Assembly (NCBI RefSeq): GCF_017569185.1
Contig: NZ_CP071869.1
Span: 2,780,001 to 2,844,000, forward strand
Origin: Polaribacter cellanae
GTDB lineage: Bacteria; Bacteroidota; Bacteroidia; Flavobacteriales; Flavobacteriaceae
Reading direction: 5' to 3'
DNA: 64,000 nucleotides
In this document: piece after piece, positions 27,206 through 36,519 of the stretch
Layout: the number at the start of each line of letters is the position of its first letter
Position numbering within the stretch: the first letter of the stretch is position 1
Notes under the pieces: model-generated
The model's database searches: none
What the model was told of the DNA's origin: nothing
Seen by the model: the letters and a program-made list of their open reading frames with translations, nothing else
Made by a program: the position numbers and the translations under genes

Positions 27206-27240
27206 TAATTTTGATACGTAAATACGTCTAAATATTTACG
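27206..27240 (+). promoter_or_regulatory. gapN -7 box and overlapping inverted repeat
   Basis: TAATTTTG (27206-27213) matches TAnnTTTG. Just downstream, at the expected transcription start, CGTAAATA (27217-27224) and TATTTACG (27233-27240) form a perfect 8-bp inverted repeat with an 8-nt spacer. A repressor site is a reasonable inference. No clear -33 TTTG is present. Confidence 0.5.
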
Positions 27241-27278
27241 ATACATCAAATTTTAGACAAATTTTTAAATTTCAAATT

Positions 27279-28871
27279 ATGAAGAATACTTTTAAGGAAA
27301 TTCCGAACGAATATAAAATTACATCACTTGTAAATCAAAATACATATTTGGTTGGTGGCGAATTAAAAGAATGGAAAGGCGCAAATGCGGAAGTTTATTC
27401 AACAATTTCATCAACAAAAGAATACAAACCAACATTATTAGGAACGGTTCCAAATTTAACAGCAAATGAAGCATTAGAAGCTTTAAATGCAGCTTCAAAA
27501 GCATATGATCGAGGACAAGGTTTATGGCCGACTATGAAAGTAGAAGGTAGAATTGCAGCCATGGAAAAGTTTGTGGTTCAGATGAAAACCAAAAGAGAAG
27601 AAATTGTAAAATTGTTAATGTGGGAAATTGGCAAATCTTTACTAGATTCACAAAAAGAATTCGATAGAACTATAGCATATATTTACGATACAATTGAAGA
27701 TTACAAACAAATGGACAGGGATTCTGCCAAGTTTGAAAAAAACAGCGGTGTTCACGCACATATTAGAAGAGGACCTTTAGGGGTTGTTTTGTGTTTAGGA
27801 CCTTATAATTATCCTTTAAATGAAACTTTTGCATTGTTAATTCCTGCTTTAATTATGGGAAATACAGCTATTTTTAAACCAGCAAAACACGGAGTTTTAT
27901 TGTTATCGCCTTTACTAGAAGCTTTTCAAAATAGTTTTCCAGCAGGAGTTGTAAACATTATTTATGGTAGAGGTAGAGTTTTAGCGACACCAATCATGAA
28001 AACTGGTAAAGTTGATGTGTTGGCCTTAATTGGAAACAGTAAATCTGCAAATGCGATTCAGGCGAATCATCCACAGAAAAATAGATTGCGTTTGGTGTTA
28101 GGTTTAGAAGCAAAAAATCCAGGAATTGTTTTACCAGATGCAGATTTAGATTTGGCAATTAACGAATGTATTGCAGGCGCAACTTCTTTTAACGGACAAC
28201 GTTGTACAGCTTTAAAAATATTATATGTTCACGAACATATTGTAGATGAATTTAACAAACGTTTTGCAGCAAAAGTAGATGCCTTAAAATTTGGAAATCC
28301 TTGGGAAGATGGCGTGAAATTAACACCATTACCAGAACCAGGAAAACTAGCATATATTCAAGAATTAATTAACGATGCTACTGCAAAAGGAGCAAAAGTA
28401 ATTAATAAAAAAGGTGGAGAAATAACAAGAAATTATATTTTTCCAGCAGTTTTGTATCCTGTTTCTAAAGATTCTAGAGTTTTTGATGAAGAGCAATTTG
28501 GACCAGTAACACCAATCGTTTCTTTCAAAAACATCCAAGAACCTTTAGATGATATGGCTGCTTCCAATTACGGACAACAAGTAAGTGTTTTTGGTAGCGA
28601 AGTAAAAACGTTAGCCCCTTTAATAGACACTTTAGTAAATTTGGTTTGTAGAGTAAACTTAAATAGTGCAGCACAAAGAGGCCCAGATGTGTATCCTTTT
28701 ACAGGAAGAAAAGATTCTGCAGTTGCCACTTTAAGTGTGCACGATGCTTTGCGTTCTTTCTCAATTAGAACTTTTGTTGCTGCTAAAGATACAGCGTATA
28801 ATAATGCTATATTACAAGAATTATTAGATAAAAAAGCATCTAATTTTATAAGTACAGATTATATTTTGTAG
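27279..28871 (+). CDS. gapN: NADP-dependent glyceraldehyde-3-phosphate dehydrogenase (non-phosphorylating)
   Basis: This aldehyde dehydrogenase superfamily enzyme of 530 residues probably oxidises glyceraldehyde-3-phosphate directly to 3-phosphoglycerate with NADP. The motif Leu-Gly-Leu-Glu-Ala-Lys-Asn-Pro near residue 270 provides the general-base Glu. The catalytic Cys is in Asn-Gly-Gln-Arg-Cys-Thr-Ala-Leu near 310. The NADP-site motif Pro-Tyr-Asn-Tyr-Pro-Leu-Asn-Glu lies near 180. It is close to the annotated flavobacterial GapN group. Another aldehyde dehydrogenase specificity cannot be excluded. It is a single gene with its own promoter. Confidence 0.85.
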   Translation: MKNTFKEIPNEYKITSLVNQNTYLVGGELKEWKGANAEVYSTISSTKEYKPTLLGTVPNLTANEALEALNAASKAYDRGQGLWPTMKVEGRIAAMEKFVVQMKTKREEIVKLLMWEIGKSLLDSQKEFDRTIAYIYDTIEDYKQMDRDSAKFEKNSGVHAHIRRGPLGVVLCLGPYNYPLNETFALLIPALIMGNTAIFKPAKHGVLLLSPLLEAFQNSFPAGVVNIIYGRGRVLATPIMKTGKVDVLALIGNSKSANAIQANHPQKNRLRLVLGLEAKNPGIVLPDADLDLAINECIAGATSFNGQRCTALKILYVHEHIVDEFNKRFAAKVDALKFGNPWEDGVKLTPLPEPGKLAYIQELINDATAKGAKVINKKGGEITRNYIFPAVLYPVSKDSRVFDEEQFGPVTPIVSFKNIQEPLDDMAASNYGQQVSVFGSEVKTLAPLIDTLVNLVCRVNLNSAAQRGPDVYPFTGRKDSAVATLSVHDALRSFSIRTFVAAKDTAYNNAILQELLDKKASNFISTDYIL

Positions 28872-28895
28872 TAAAATTAGAAATTATAGATATTT

Positions 28896-28944
28896 AAAAA
28901 CCTTCATTTACGTTGAATAAATTTCGGTAGAGATGGGGGTTTTT
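28896..28944 (+). terminator. Terminator-like hairpin after gapN
   Basis: AAAAACCTTCAT (28896-28907) can pair with ATGGGGGTTTTT (28933-28944) over 12 bp including two G-U pairs. The loop is 25 nt and the hairpin ends in T residues. It lies in the convergent spacer between gapN and the YiiX-like gene. Confidence 0.5.
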
Positions 28945-28994
28945 AGGTTTAAGTAAAATACTTCTATAACTACGAATTGATAGTAGTTTGCTTT

Positions 28995-29675
28995 TTATTC
29001 GTTTTCATAATCATACACAAATTTTATGTGAGAACTACTTGCCATTAAGTTAGGGTTAGTTCCTTCAACTCCCTCAGGAATTGGCTGATTTCGTTTTTTA
29101 TAATATACTTTCCAAGCAGGCATAGGGTTTCCTATACTATCGTTAAACGTCATTGGATGCGTAACAAAAGGAATAGAATCTGTTGGTATATTTTGAGAAG
29201 AAAACATTTTGTAAATTAATTCAGAACAATAATAAGAAGTATCATCCCATAAAAAAATCTCATCATAAGGTGTATTTATTCTTTCTACTCCATACACTAT
29301 TGCTTTAGAAATATAAGGCTGGTAGTATTTATTTAATCTTGCAACTGTGGTTTGAGATTTGTTAAATTTATTTTTATTTCTATTTAGAAACTCTTTTAAA
29401 GGTGTTTGGCAAACACCTTTTTTAGGAATCGCTTCCAAGACAAACCATTTTTTATCTTTTTGCATTGCCATTCCAACATGCGAATAGTTTTTAGAAAAAG
29501 AAGTTGCTGTTACATTTTTAATTGCATTATCTATTTCGTCTGTTCCAGTATTTTGAAATAGTAAGTCCCCTTGTTGTAGTCCGAAATTTTCACCATTTTG
29601 TTTATTACTACAATTAGATAAAACAAAAAATAATAAGAGGAGAACACAGGTTTGTTTTAAGAATTTATAGATCAT
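28995..29675 (-). CDS. YiiX/YebB-like NlpC/P60 lipoprotein
   Basis: The 226-residue product has a lipobox (Leu-Ser-Asn-Cys at about residues 20-23) and then a permuted papain-like domain. This includes Gly-Asp-Leu-Leu-Phe, the catalytic His in Tyr-Ser-His-Val-Gly-Met, and the catalytic Cys in Tyr-Tyr-Cys-Ser-Glu-Leu-Ile. Such YiiX-like enzymes are thought to act on envelope peptides or lipids. It is probably anchored to the outer membrane and stands alone. The exact substrate is unknown. Confidence 0.85.
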   Translation of the reverse strand: MIYKFLKQTCVLLLLFFVLSNCSNKQNGENFGLQQGDLLFQNTGTDEIDNAIKNVTATSFSKNYSHVGMAMQKDKKWFVLEAIPKKGVCQTPLKEFLNRNKNKFNKSQTTVARLNKYYQPYISKAIVYGVERINTPYDEIFLWDDTSYYCSELIYKMFSSQNIPTDSIPFVTHPMTFNDSIGNPMPAWKVYYKKRNQPIPEGVEGTNPNLMASSSHIKFVYDYENE

Positions 29676-29783
29676 TATTATATTGTTAATTTTTAGGAAA
29701 AATAAAATTTACTGTAAAGTTTAATGGTAATTATTAACGAAATTATAAGAAAAGAAGTTTAGAAACAAATCAAAAAAAAAAAT

Positions 29784-29975
29784 CTAAACTCTTTTGTCTA
29801 ATTTTTCTAACTGTCTATTATGAACTTTACTCAAAGTAAGCAACGCTAAAATGGCCCCTAATAATGCCAATCCCATATCAGATTGTGTGTCCCAAACATA
29901 GCCTTGAGTTCCTAAAAAGTCTTCTGCAGATTCTCCAGAAAAAGCGGCTACAAACCATTCAATTAATTCGTAGAA
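29784..29975 (-). pseudogene. C-terminal remnant of a YjdF/DUF2238 membrane protein gene
   Basis: About 63 codons on the minus strand end at a TAG (29784). They encode the end of a DUF2238 (YjdF-like) protein: Phe-Tyr-Glu-Leu-Ile-Glu-Trp, then Phe-Leu-Gly-Thr-Gln-Gly-Tyr-Val-Trp-Asp-Thr-Gln. A final membrane helix and a basic tail follow. The family is about 200 residues long, so the first two-thirds is missing and no start codon precedes the remnant. The break lies next to a CCCTTTT/AAAAGGG hairpin (29979-30000). An in-frame TAA closes the frame a few codons further upstream. Confidence 0.8.
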
Positions 29976-29978
29976 ATC

Positions 29979-30171
29979 CCCTTTTAATTCCCCAAAAGGG
30001 AAAACACTCTGCTGTGCTTACTCAATCCTGAGCATCTTTGTTTGTCTTTCCACAACAATCCGTGAAAATCCGTGAAATCTGTTTCTTTTTAATTTCCTTC
30101 TACTCAAAAAAAAAATCTCCGTGAATCTCTGTACATTTCTCTGCGCATTTCTCTGCGAATCTCTGTGTAAT
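29979..30171. repeat. Hairpin and degenerate tandem repeats at the YjdF breakpoint
   Basis: CCCTTTT (29979-29985) pairs with AAAAGGG (29994-30000). Further on, ATCCGTGAAA occurs twice in tandem (30058-30077). Five loosely conserved TCTC(T/C)G(T/C)G units of 10-12 nt run from about 30116 to 30170. No open frame spans the region. It looks like repeat-type junk that replaced the lost end of the YjdF gene. Confidence 0.65.
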
Positions 30172-30178
30172 AATTACT

Positions 30179-31006
30179 CTAAACCTTCACAGTAAACATT
30201 GGTTTTAACGCCTTTTTAGAAAGATTTTTGGTAACACTTGCCGTAAATAAATGCGAAAGCCCACTTCTACCATGTGTACTTAATGCAATTAAATCGACCT
30301 TTTTTTCTTTAGAAAAGTTGATGATTCCTTTTTCTACAGAAGTATCATTATACACATTTATAGAATGTTTCGGTAAATTATAATCTTTTATAAAATTCTT
30401 TACTTTTTGTTTTGCATTAGACGTACTTTCGAAATTAGAAGGTGTATTTACTTTCAATAAATGTATTTTACTACCAAATGCTTTTGCAAAATTTAAAAAC
30501 TTGGCAAATACTTCTTTATTGTCTTTTTTAAAGTTAGAGGCAAATACCAAATTTTTTAATTTAAATTTTTTAGAATCTTTTTTTACAACAATAACAGGTA
30601 TTTTAGAGCTTCTTACGATTTTCTCGGTGTTAGAACCAATCATAATTTCTTCAAATTCAGAATGTCCTTTAGAACCCATAATAATTAAATCTGCATCAAT
30701 TTTATCAGCATATTTTTTAATACCATCAAAAGGGGTGTTTAGTTTTATAAAATACTCCACAGGAATGTCTTCAGAAAAAAAAGCTGTTTTAAAATCTAAA
30801 ACTTTTTCTCTTGTTTTTCTTAAATACAACATACTTTCTGGAATGCTAAATTTGCTACCATACCCCATATCTACAACACCAGAAGGTAATTCTATCATAT
30901 GTATTAAATATATAGTAGCACTGGATTTTTTGGCAATTTTGGCAGCCATTTTTGCAGCATATTCAGAGGGTTTAGAAAAATCGATAGGAACTAAAATCTT
31001 TTTCAT
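30179..31006 (-). CDS. Universal stress protein (tandem UspA domains)
   Basis: The 275-residue protein has two Usp domains (about 1-145 and 148-275). Each ends in an ATP-loop-like motif: Gly-Ser-Lys-Gly-His-Ser near 113, and Ser-Thr-His-Gly-Arg-Ser-Gly near 247. It starts Lys-Lys-Ile-Leu-Val-Pro-Ile-Asp-Phe-Ser, typical of the family. Such proteins bind ATP and help survival under stress. It is a single gene, divergent from rimP. Confidence 0.92.
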   Translation of the reverse strand: MKKILVPIDFSKPSEYAAKMAAKIAKKSSATIYLIHMIELPSGVVDMGYGSKFSIPESMLYLRKTREKVLDFKTAFFSEDIPVEYFIKLNTPFDGIKKYADKIDADLIIMGSKGHSEFEEIMIGSNTEKIVRSSKIPVIVVKKDSKKFKLKNLVFASNFKKDNKEVFAKFLNFAKAFGSKIHLLKVNTPSNFESTSNAKQKVKNFIKDYNLPKHSINVYNDTSVEKGIINFSKEKKVDLIALSTHGRSGLSHLFTASVTKNLSKKALKPMFTVKV

Positions 31007-31073
31007 AAGTCGAAATTTTAAGGGTTAATTTGCTGATATCTAAAGTTACAAAAAAATAATGAATTACTCTTGG

Positions 31074-31104
31074 TTTGGTAAATCATAAACAATTCGTATA
31101 TTTG
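31074..31104 (+). promoter_or_regulatory. Consensus promoter of rimP-nusA-infB
   Basis: TTTG (31074-31077), 19 bp, then TATATTTG (31097-31104): an exact fit to the Bacteroidota consensus TTTG-N19-TAnnTTTG. It is the best promoter match I noticed in the window. Transcription should start near 31110, 72 nt before rimP. Confidence 0.85.
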
Positions 31105-31134
31105 CACCGAAATTTATTGTAAATGGAGGATTGT

Positions 31135-31159
31135 AGGGGACTTAAAGTCCCCTCTTTTT
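31135..31159 (+). terminator. Terminator-like hairpin in the rimP leader
   Basis: AGGGGACTT (31135-31143) and AAGTCCCCT (31145-31153) form a 9-bp perfect stem followed by CTTTTT. It lies between the promoter and rimP inside the 5-prime leader. It could attenuate transcription or protect the mRNA end. No leader ORF is apparent. Confidence 0.65.
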
Positions 31160-31181
31160 ATACTTTATTTTAAGGATTAAG

Positions 31182-31643
31182 ATGGATCAGAAAATAGTAA
31201 AAGACTTAGTAGACGAAGCATTGGCACTTAATAAGTCTTTGTTTTTAATAGATGTATCAATCTCCGAAAACAATAAAATTCAGGTTTTGGTAGATGGAGA
31301 TCATGGAGTTCCTTTAAGTGAATGTATTCGAATTAGTAGAAATATTAACGACAATTTAGACAGAGAAGAGGAAGATTATTCGCTGGAAGTTTCCACACCA
31401 GATATTTCTCATGCCCTAACAGATAAGAGACAGTATAAAAAGAACATTAATAGAATATTAAAAATAAAAACTGCAGAAGAAGAGTTAGAAGGAACTTTAA
31501 CAGAGGCAGACGAAGATAAAATTATCTTGCGATGGAAAGCAAGAGAACCAAAACCAGTAGGTAAAGGAAAAGTTACTGTAGAAAAAACAGCAACTGTAGA
31601 GTATAAGGATATTAAAGAAGCAAAAGTGAAGATTGTATTTTAA
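31182..31643 (+). CDS. rimP: Ribosome maturation factor RimP
   Basis: RimP helps assemble the 30S ribosomal subunit. The 153-residue product has the N-terminal alpha/beta domain and the motif Asp-Gly-Asp-His-Gly-Val followed by Cys-Ile-Arg-Ile-Ser-Arg. The Val-Ser-Thr-Pro-Asp-Ile-Ser-His-Ala-Leu stretch (Ser-Pro-Gly-type site in other bacteria) comes next, and an SH3-like C-terminal domain ends the protein. It is first in the conserved rimP-nusA-infB operon, with nusA 12 bp downstream. Confidence 0.95.
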   Translation: MDQKIVKDLVDEALALNKSLFLIDVSISENNKIQVLVDGDHGVPLSECIRISRNINDNLDREEEDYSLEVSTPDISHALTDKRQYKKNINRILKIKTAEEELEGTLTEADEDKIILRWKAREPKPVGKGKVTVEKTATVEYKDIKEAKVKIVF

Positions 31644-31655
31644 GCCAAAAATGTA

Positions 31656-32912
31656 ATGGAAAATATAGCGTTAATTGATTCGTTTTCAGAATTTAAAGAT
31701 AATAAAAGTATAGACAGAGTAACACTAATGTCTATTTTAGAAGAAGTATTTAGAGCTGCTTTAAAACGTAAGTTTGGTTCTGATGATAATTTCGATATTA
31801 TTATAAACCCAGACAAAGGAGATTTAGAAATTTGGAGAAATAGAGTCGTAGTTGCAGATGGTTTTTCTGAAGACGATAACGAAGAAATAGAACTAAGTGA
31901 AGCAAGAAAAATTGAGCCAGATTTCGAAATTGGCGAAGATGTTTCAGAAGAAGTAAAATTAATCGACTTAGGAAGAAGAGCTATTTTGGCATTACGTCAA
32001 AACTTAATTTCTAAAATTTACGAGCACGATAGTACAAATATCTTTAAGCATTTTAAAGATTTAGAAGGCGAATTATACAGTGCAGAAGTGCATCACATTC
32101 GTCACAATGCAATTATTTTGTTAGATGACGATGGGAATGAAATTGTATTACCAAAAAGCGAGCAAATTCGTTCAGATTTCTTCAGAAAAGGAGATTCTGT
32201 AAGAGGTGTTATAAAAACAGTAGAATTAAGAGGTAACAAACCTGCAATTATATTGTCGAGAACATCGCCATTATTTTTAAATAAACTATTCGAGCAAGAA
32301 ATTCCAGAAGTTTTCGACGGTTTAATTACTGTGGAAGGAGTTGCAAGAATACCAGGAGAAAAAGCAAAAGTAGCAGTAGATTCTTATGACGATAGGATAG
32401 ATCCTGTTGGAGCTTGTGTTGGTGTAAAAGGTTCAAGAATTCATGGTATTGTTCGCGAACTAGGAAACGAAAATATAGATGTTATAAATTATACCAAAAA
32501 CGAACAATTGTTTATTTCAAGAGCATTAAGTCCTGCAAAAGTAACCTCAATGGAAATTGAAATGTACGAAGAAGAAAAAAATGGTAAAAAAGGACGTGTA
32601 AATGTGCTTTTAAAACCAGAAGAAGTTTCGAAAGCAATTGGTAGAGGTGGTGTAAATATTCGTTTAGCGAGTGAGTTAACAGGCTACGAAATAGACGTTC
32701 AAAGAGAAGGTTTAGAAGAAGAAGATGTAGAGTTAACAGAATTTAGCGACGAAATAGAAGCTTGGATTATTAAAGAATTCAAGAACATTGGTTTAGATAC
32801 CGCAAGAAGCGTGTTGGAAACAACCGTTGCAGAATTGGTAAAAAGAACCGATTTAGAAGAAGAAACTATTTTAGATGTGCAGAGAATTTTAAAAGAAGAA
32901 TTCGAAGAATAG
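31656..32912 (+). CDS. nusA: Transcription termination/antitermination factor NusA
   Basis: The 418-residue NusA has an N-terminal RNA-polymerase-binding domain (about 1-125) and an S1 domain (about 130-200). Two KH domains follow, with Gly-Ser-Arg-Ile-His-Gly near 260 and Gly-Arg-Gly-Gly-Val-Asn-Ile near 330. It lacks the acidic repeats that follow in E. coli NusA, apart from a short helical tail. It acts in pausing, termination and antitermination and may influence the attenuators in this window. Confidence 0.96.
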   Translation: MENIALIDSFSEFKDNKSIDRVTLMSILEEVFRAALKRKFGSDDNFDIIINPDKGDLEIWRNRVVVADGFSEDDNEEIELSEARKIEPDFEIGEDVSEEVKLIDLGRRAILALRQNLISKIYEHDSTNIFKHFKDLEGELYSAEVHHIRHNAIILLDDDGNEIVLPKSEQIRSDFFRKGDSVRGVIKTVELRGNKPAIILSRTSPLFLNKLFEQEIPEVFDGLITVEGVARIPGEKAKVAVDSYDDRIDPVGACVGVKGSRIHGIVRELGNENIDVINYTKNEQLFISRALSPAKVTSMEIEMYEEEKNGKKGRVNVLLKPEEVSKAIGRGGVNIRLASELTGYEIDVQREGLEEEDVELTEFSDEIEAWIIKEFKNIGLDTARSVLETTVAELVKRTDLEEETILDVQRILKEEFEE

Positions 32913-32976
32913 TTCAAATTAAAAGAGTAACGTAAAAAAGCATATTTTTACAAAATTAAAGGCTAAAATATAATAT

Positions 32977-35799
32977 ATGTCTGAAGGCAAAACAACGAGG
33001 CTTAATAAGGTTTTAAGAGAATTAAATATTTCTCTGGATAGAGCAGTGGAATATTTGGCGGATAAAGGTCACGAAATAGAATCGAGACCAACCACTAAAA
33101 TTTCTGGAGATATCTACCAAATCTTATTAGATGGCTTCCAAACAGATGCAAGCAAAAAAGCAGCGTCTAAAGAAGTTGGAGAGGAAAAGCGAAAAGAAAA
33201 AGAAGCTATTCGTGCAGAGCTAGAGGCGAAACAAGAACTTAAAAAAGCCGAGGAAGCTAAGAAAGAAGAAATTTTTAAAGCTAAAGCCGAAAAGTTAGAG
33301 GTTAAAAAAGTGGGTAAAATCGATATCGATAATATTGGCAAAAAACCTGCTGAGAAAAAAGAAGCTGTTGCAGAAAAACCAAAAGAAGAAGCTCCGAAAA
33401 TAGCATCACCTAAAAAAGAGGTCTTAGTAGAAAAACCGAAAAAAGGAATAATTAAGGCAGAAGTTCCAAAATTAAAAGGATTAAAGGTGGTTTCTAAAGT
33501 AGAAAAACCAACTCCTAAAGTAGAAAAAGAAGCTCCTAAAAAGGAAGCTCCGAAAACAGCAAAAGCGGAACCAGCGAAAAAAGAAGAAGAAACGCCTACT
33601 GAAATTACTGCAGAAAATGCAGAAGCAATAAAAACACAGTATAAAAAGTTAGACGGGCCTAACTTTACAGGTAAAAAAATTGATTTAAAACAATTCGAAA
33701 AACCTAAAAAGAAAAAGCCAGAAGCTAAAAAAGATGCAGGATCAGATTCAAGAAAGAAGCGTAAACGTATTAGCAAACCTAGTGGAGGTGGTGTAGGAAG
33801 ACCATTGCCAAACAGAGGTTCAGGTGGCACCAGAGGTGGTGGAGGTTATAAAGGAAGAGGAAATAACACAAGACCAGCTGTTAAAAAAGAAGAACCTACA
33901 GAAGCAGAAATCCAAAAACAAGTAAGAGAAACACTTGAGAAACTGCAAGGAAAATCTTCTCGTGGAAAAGGTGCAAAATACCGTAGAAACAAAAGAGAGG
34001 CTCACAGAGAGCATACAGAAGCAGAATTAGAAGCACAAGCATTAGATAACAAAATCTTAAAAGTAACAGAATTTGTTACTGTAAGTGAAGTTGCAGCCAT
34101 GATGGATGTTCCTGTAACAAACATTATATCTGCATGTATGTCTTTAGGAATGATGGTAACAATGAACCAACGTTTAGATGCTGAAACTTTAGTTATTGTT
34201 GCAGAAGAATTCAACCACAAAGTAGAATTTGTTGGAGCAGAAGTAGAAGAATCCATAGAAGAAGTAGAAGATAAACCAGAAGATTTAATAACGCGTGCAC
34301 CAATTATTACAGTAATGGGTCACGTAGATCATGGTAAAACTTCTCTATTAGATTATATTAGAAAAGCAAACGTAATTGAAGGAGAAAGTGGAGGAATTAC
34401 GCAACACATTGGAGCGTATTCTGTAAACGTTGGCGATCAAAAAATTGCATTTTTAGATACACCAGGTCACGAAGCCTTTACAGCGATGAGAGCACGTGGA
34501 GCGCAAGTAACAGACTTAGTAATTATTGTTGCAGCAGCAGATGATGATGTAATGCCACAAACTAAAGAGGCGATTTCTCATGCACAAGCAGCAGGAGTAC
34601 CAATTATATTTGCAATTAACAAGATCGATAAGCCAAATGCAAATCCAGATAATGTAAAAACGCAATTATCTCAAATGAATTTGTTGATAGAAGAATGGGG
34701 TGGAAGCATTCAATCTCAAGATATTTCAGCAAAAACAGGAGAAGGTGTTCCAGAATTGTTAGAAAAAGTTTTATTAGAAGCAGAGATTTTAGAATTGAAA
34801 GCGAATCCTAATAAAAATGCAGTTGGTGCAGTTGTAGAAGCATTGTTAGATAAAGGTAGAGGTTATGTTACCACTATTTTAGTACAAGCAGGAACGTTAA
34901 AAATCGGAGATTACTTATTAGCTGGTAAACACAGTGGAAAAGTAAAAGCGATGTTCGACGATAAAGGAAACAACTTAGAAACTGCTGGTCCATCAACACC
35001 AGTATCTATCTTAGGATTAGATGGAGCGCCACAAGCAGGAGACAAGTTTGTTGTTTTTGATGATGAAAGAGAAGCAAAACAAATTGCATCGAAACGTTCT
35101 CAATTACAACGTGAGCAATCTGTAAGAACTCAAAAAACATTAACGTTAGCAGAAATAGGACGTAGAATTGCGTTAGGAGACTTTAAAGAATTAAACATTA
35201 TCTTAAAAGGAGATGTAGATGGTTCTGTAGAAGCCTTAACAGATTCTTTCCAAAAATTATCTACTGAAGAAATTCAAGTAAATATTTTACACAAAGGTGT
35301 TGGAGCCATTACAGAAAGTGATGTGTTATTAGCAACAGCTTCCGATGCAATTATTGTAGGATTTAATGTGCGTCCGCAAGGAAATGCAAGAGTCGTTGCA
35401 GATAGAGAAGAAGTAGATATTAGAACATATTCTATTATTTACGATGCTATTAACGACCTTAAAGATGCCATGGAAGGAATGTTATCTCCGGAAATGAAAG
35501 AAGAGGTTACTGGTAATGTAGAAATTAGAGAAGTTTATAAAATTTCTAAAGTGGGTAACATTGCAGGTTGTATGGTAATATCTGGTAAAATCTTTAGAGA
35601 TTCTCAAATTAGAATTATTAGAGACGGAATTGTTGTACACGATGGAGTATTATCATCATTAAAACGTTTCAAAGACGATGTAAAAGAAGTAGCAAAAGGA
35701 TACGATTGTGGACTTCAAATTAAAAATTATAACGACATCCAAGAAGGTGATGTAATAGAAGCATACAAAGAAGTAGCCGTTAAAAAGAAGTTGAAATAG
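32977..35799 (+). CDS. infB: Translation initiation factor IF-2
   Basis: The 940-residue IF-2 has a long charged N-terminus (about 60-340, rich in Lys, Glu, Ala and Pro, with a Gly/Arg-rich stretch near 268-300). An IF2_N domain follows near 360-410. The GTPase domain starts near 440 with [14 protein letters not shown] and Asn-Lys-Ile-Asp. Beta-barrel and C-terminal fMet-tRNA-binding domains end the protein. It positions initiator tRNA on the 30S subunit. A strong terminator closes the operon. Confidence 0.97.
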   Translation: MSEGKTTRLNKVLRELNISLDRAVEYLADKGHEIESRPTTKISGDIYQILLDGFQTDASKKAASKEVGEEKRKEKEAIRAELEAKQELKKAEEAKKEEIFKAKAEKLEVKKVGKIDIDNIGKKPAEKKEAVAEKPKEEAPKIASPKKEVLVEKPKKGIIKAEVPKLKGLKVVSKVEKPTPKVEKEAPKKEAPKTAKAEPAKKEEETPTEITAENAEAIKTQYKKLDGPNFTGKKIDLKQFEKPKKKKPEAKKDAGSDSRKKRKRISKPSGGGVGRPLPNRGSGGTRGGGGYKGRGNNTRPAVKKEEPTEAEIQKQVRETLEKLQGKSSRGKGAKYRRNKREAHREHTEAELEAQALDNKILKVTEFVTVSEVAAMMDVPVTNIISACMSLGMMVTMNQRLDAETLVIVAEEFNHKVEFVGAEVEESIEEVEDKPEDLITRAPIITVMGHVDHGKTSLLDYIRKANVIEGESGGITQHIGAYSVNVGDQKIAFLDTPGHEAFTAMRARGAQVTDLVIIVAAADDDVMPQTKEAISHAQAAGVPIIFAINKIDKPNANPDNVKTQLSQMNLLIEEWGGSIQSQDISAKTGEGVPELLEKVLLEAEILELKANPNKNAVGAVVEALLDKGRGYVTTILVQAGTLKIGDYLLAGKHSGKVKAMFDDKGNNLETAGPSTPVSILGLDGAPQAGDKFVVFDDEREAKQIASKRSQLQREQSVRTQKTLTLAEIGRRIALGDFKELNIILKGDVDGSVEALTDSFQKLSTEEIQVNILHKGVGAITESDVLLATASDAIIVGFNVRPQGNARVVADREEVDIRTYSIIYDAINDLKDAMEGMLSPEMKEEVTGNVEIREVYKISKVGNIAGCMVISGKIFRDSQIRIIRDGIVVHDGVLSSLKRFKDDVKEVAKGYDCGLQIKNYNDIQEGDVIEAYKEVAVKKKLK

Positions 35800-35819
35800 A
35801 CTTGATTTTTATATAAAGC

Positions 35820-35855
35820 AAAAGCCGAAATTCGTTATGAATTTCGGCTTTTTTA
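35820..35855 (+). terminator. Terminator of rimP-nusA-infB
   Basis: A perfect 12-bp stem (35821-35832 AAAGCCGAAATT with 35840-35851) can be extended by one A-T pair. It has a 7-nt loop and a T run up to 35855. Confidence 0.9.
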
Positions 35856-35949
35856 TTGAAATTGTTAAAAAAGAAACTATAAAATTCTAAGAATTCATAT
35901 ATTCCTACATCAAACATCAAAATCTTTCATAAAACTAAAAACCAAAAAC

Positions 35950-36318
35950 CTATTTCCCCATAGGAACTACAATAATACCAGAAAACTCTTTTTGAAAGAT
36001 TAAAAGAGCTCTATCTGCATCTAATTTCGTTTTATAATTTCCAACTTGTACTTTCCATTCAGGAGCGTTGTAAACCAATCTAGAATAGACTCTAGGATAT
36101 AATATTTTAAATTGAGCCTGCTTTCTTTTAGCGGTAGTTTCTCTTCCGTTATAAATCTGAATTTTATATCCAAAACCTACAGCTTTGTCGTAACTCCTCT
36201 TTTTTTCAACCAATCGTTTTATTTCTTCGCTGCTATTTGTAGAGTTTTGTGCAGACAATGTAGTCGTTCCAAAAACCAAACTCACAAATAATATCTTTAA
36301 AAACAATGTACTTTTCAT
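35950..36318 (-). CDS. Small secreted SPOR-domain protein
   Basis: The 122-residue product has a signal peptide (about 1-22, ending Leu-Ser-Ala-Gln). A charged helix and a C-terminal SPOR-like domain (about 50-120) follow, with Tyr-Lys-Ile-Gln-Ile-Tyr-Asn-Gly, Trp-Lys-Val-Gln-Val-Gly-Asn-Tyr and a final Ile-Val-Val-Pro. SPOR domains bind denuded peptidoglycan glycans. It is convergent with infB. A CTAAAAACCAAAAACC tract just downstream resembles the thr-operon spacers. Confidence 0.85.
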   Translation of the reverse strand: MKSTLFLKILFVSLVFGTTTLSAQNSTNSSEEIKRLVEKKRSYDKAVGFGYKIQIYNGRETTAKRKQAQFKILYPRVYSRLVYNAPEWKVQVGNYKTKLDADRALLIFQKEFSGIIVVPMGK

Positions 36319-36443
36319 AGATTCAAATATTTCTACAAAAATAACGACTTCATTAGTAATAAATTGAATAAAACACTTATTTAGAATAATTATAAATTAA
36401 TATTTAACGTTCCTTTAGCTTTTCAGAATTTAGCAATATGTAG

Positions 36444-36482
36444 TACTTTTGTCCAACTGTTCAAAAATCATCTTTTTTGAAC
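36444..36482 (+). promoter_or_regulatory. act operon -7 box and 5-prime hairpin
   Basis: TACTTTTG (36444-36451) matches TAnnTTTG. Right after it, GTTCAAAAA (36459-36467) and TTTTTGAAC (36474-36482) form a 9-bp hairpin. It would sit at the very 5-prime end of the act-cox mRNA, where it could protect the transcript. The -33 box is degenerate. Confidence 0.6.
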
Positions 36483-36519
36483 GAATTTAGACACATTACT
36501 AAAATTATAGTTTGTAAAT

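Noticed and set aside
33114..33830. 238-codon ORF opposite infB
   Set aside because: It is an antisense shadow of the Lys/Glu/Ala-rich IF-2 N-terminus and gives a Ser/Phe-rich artefact.
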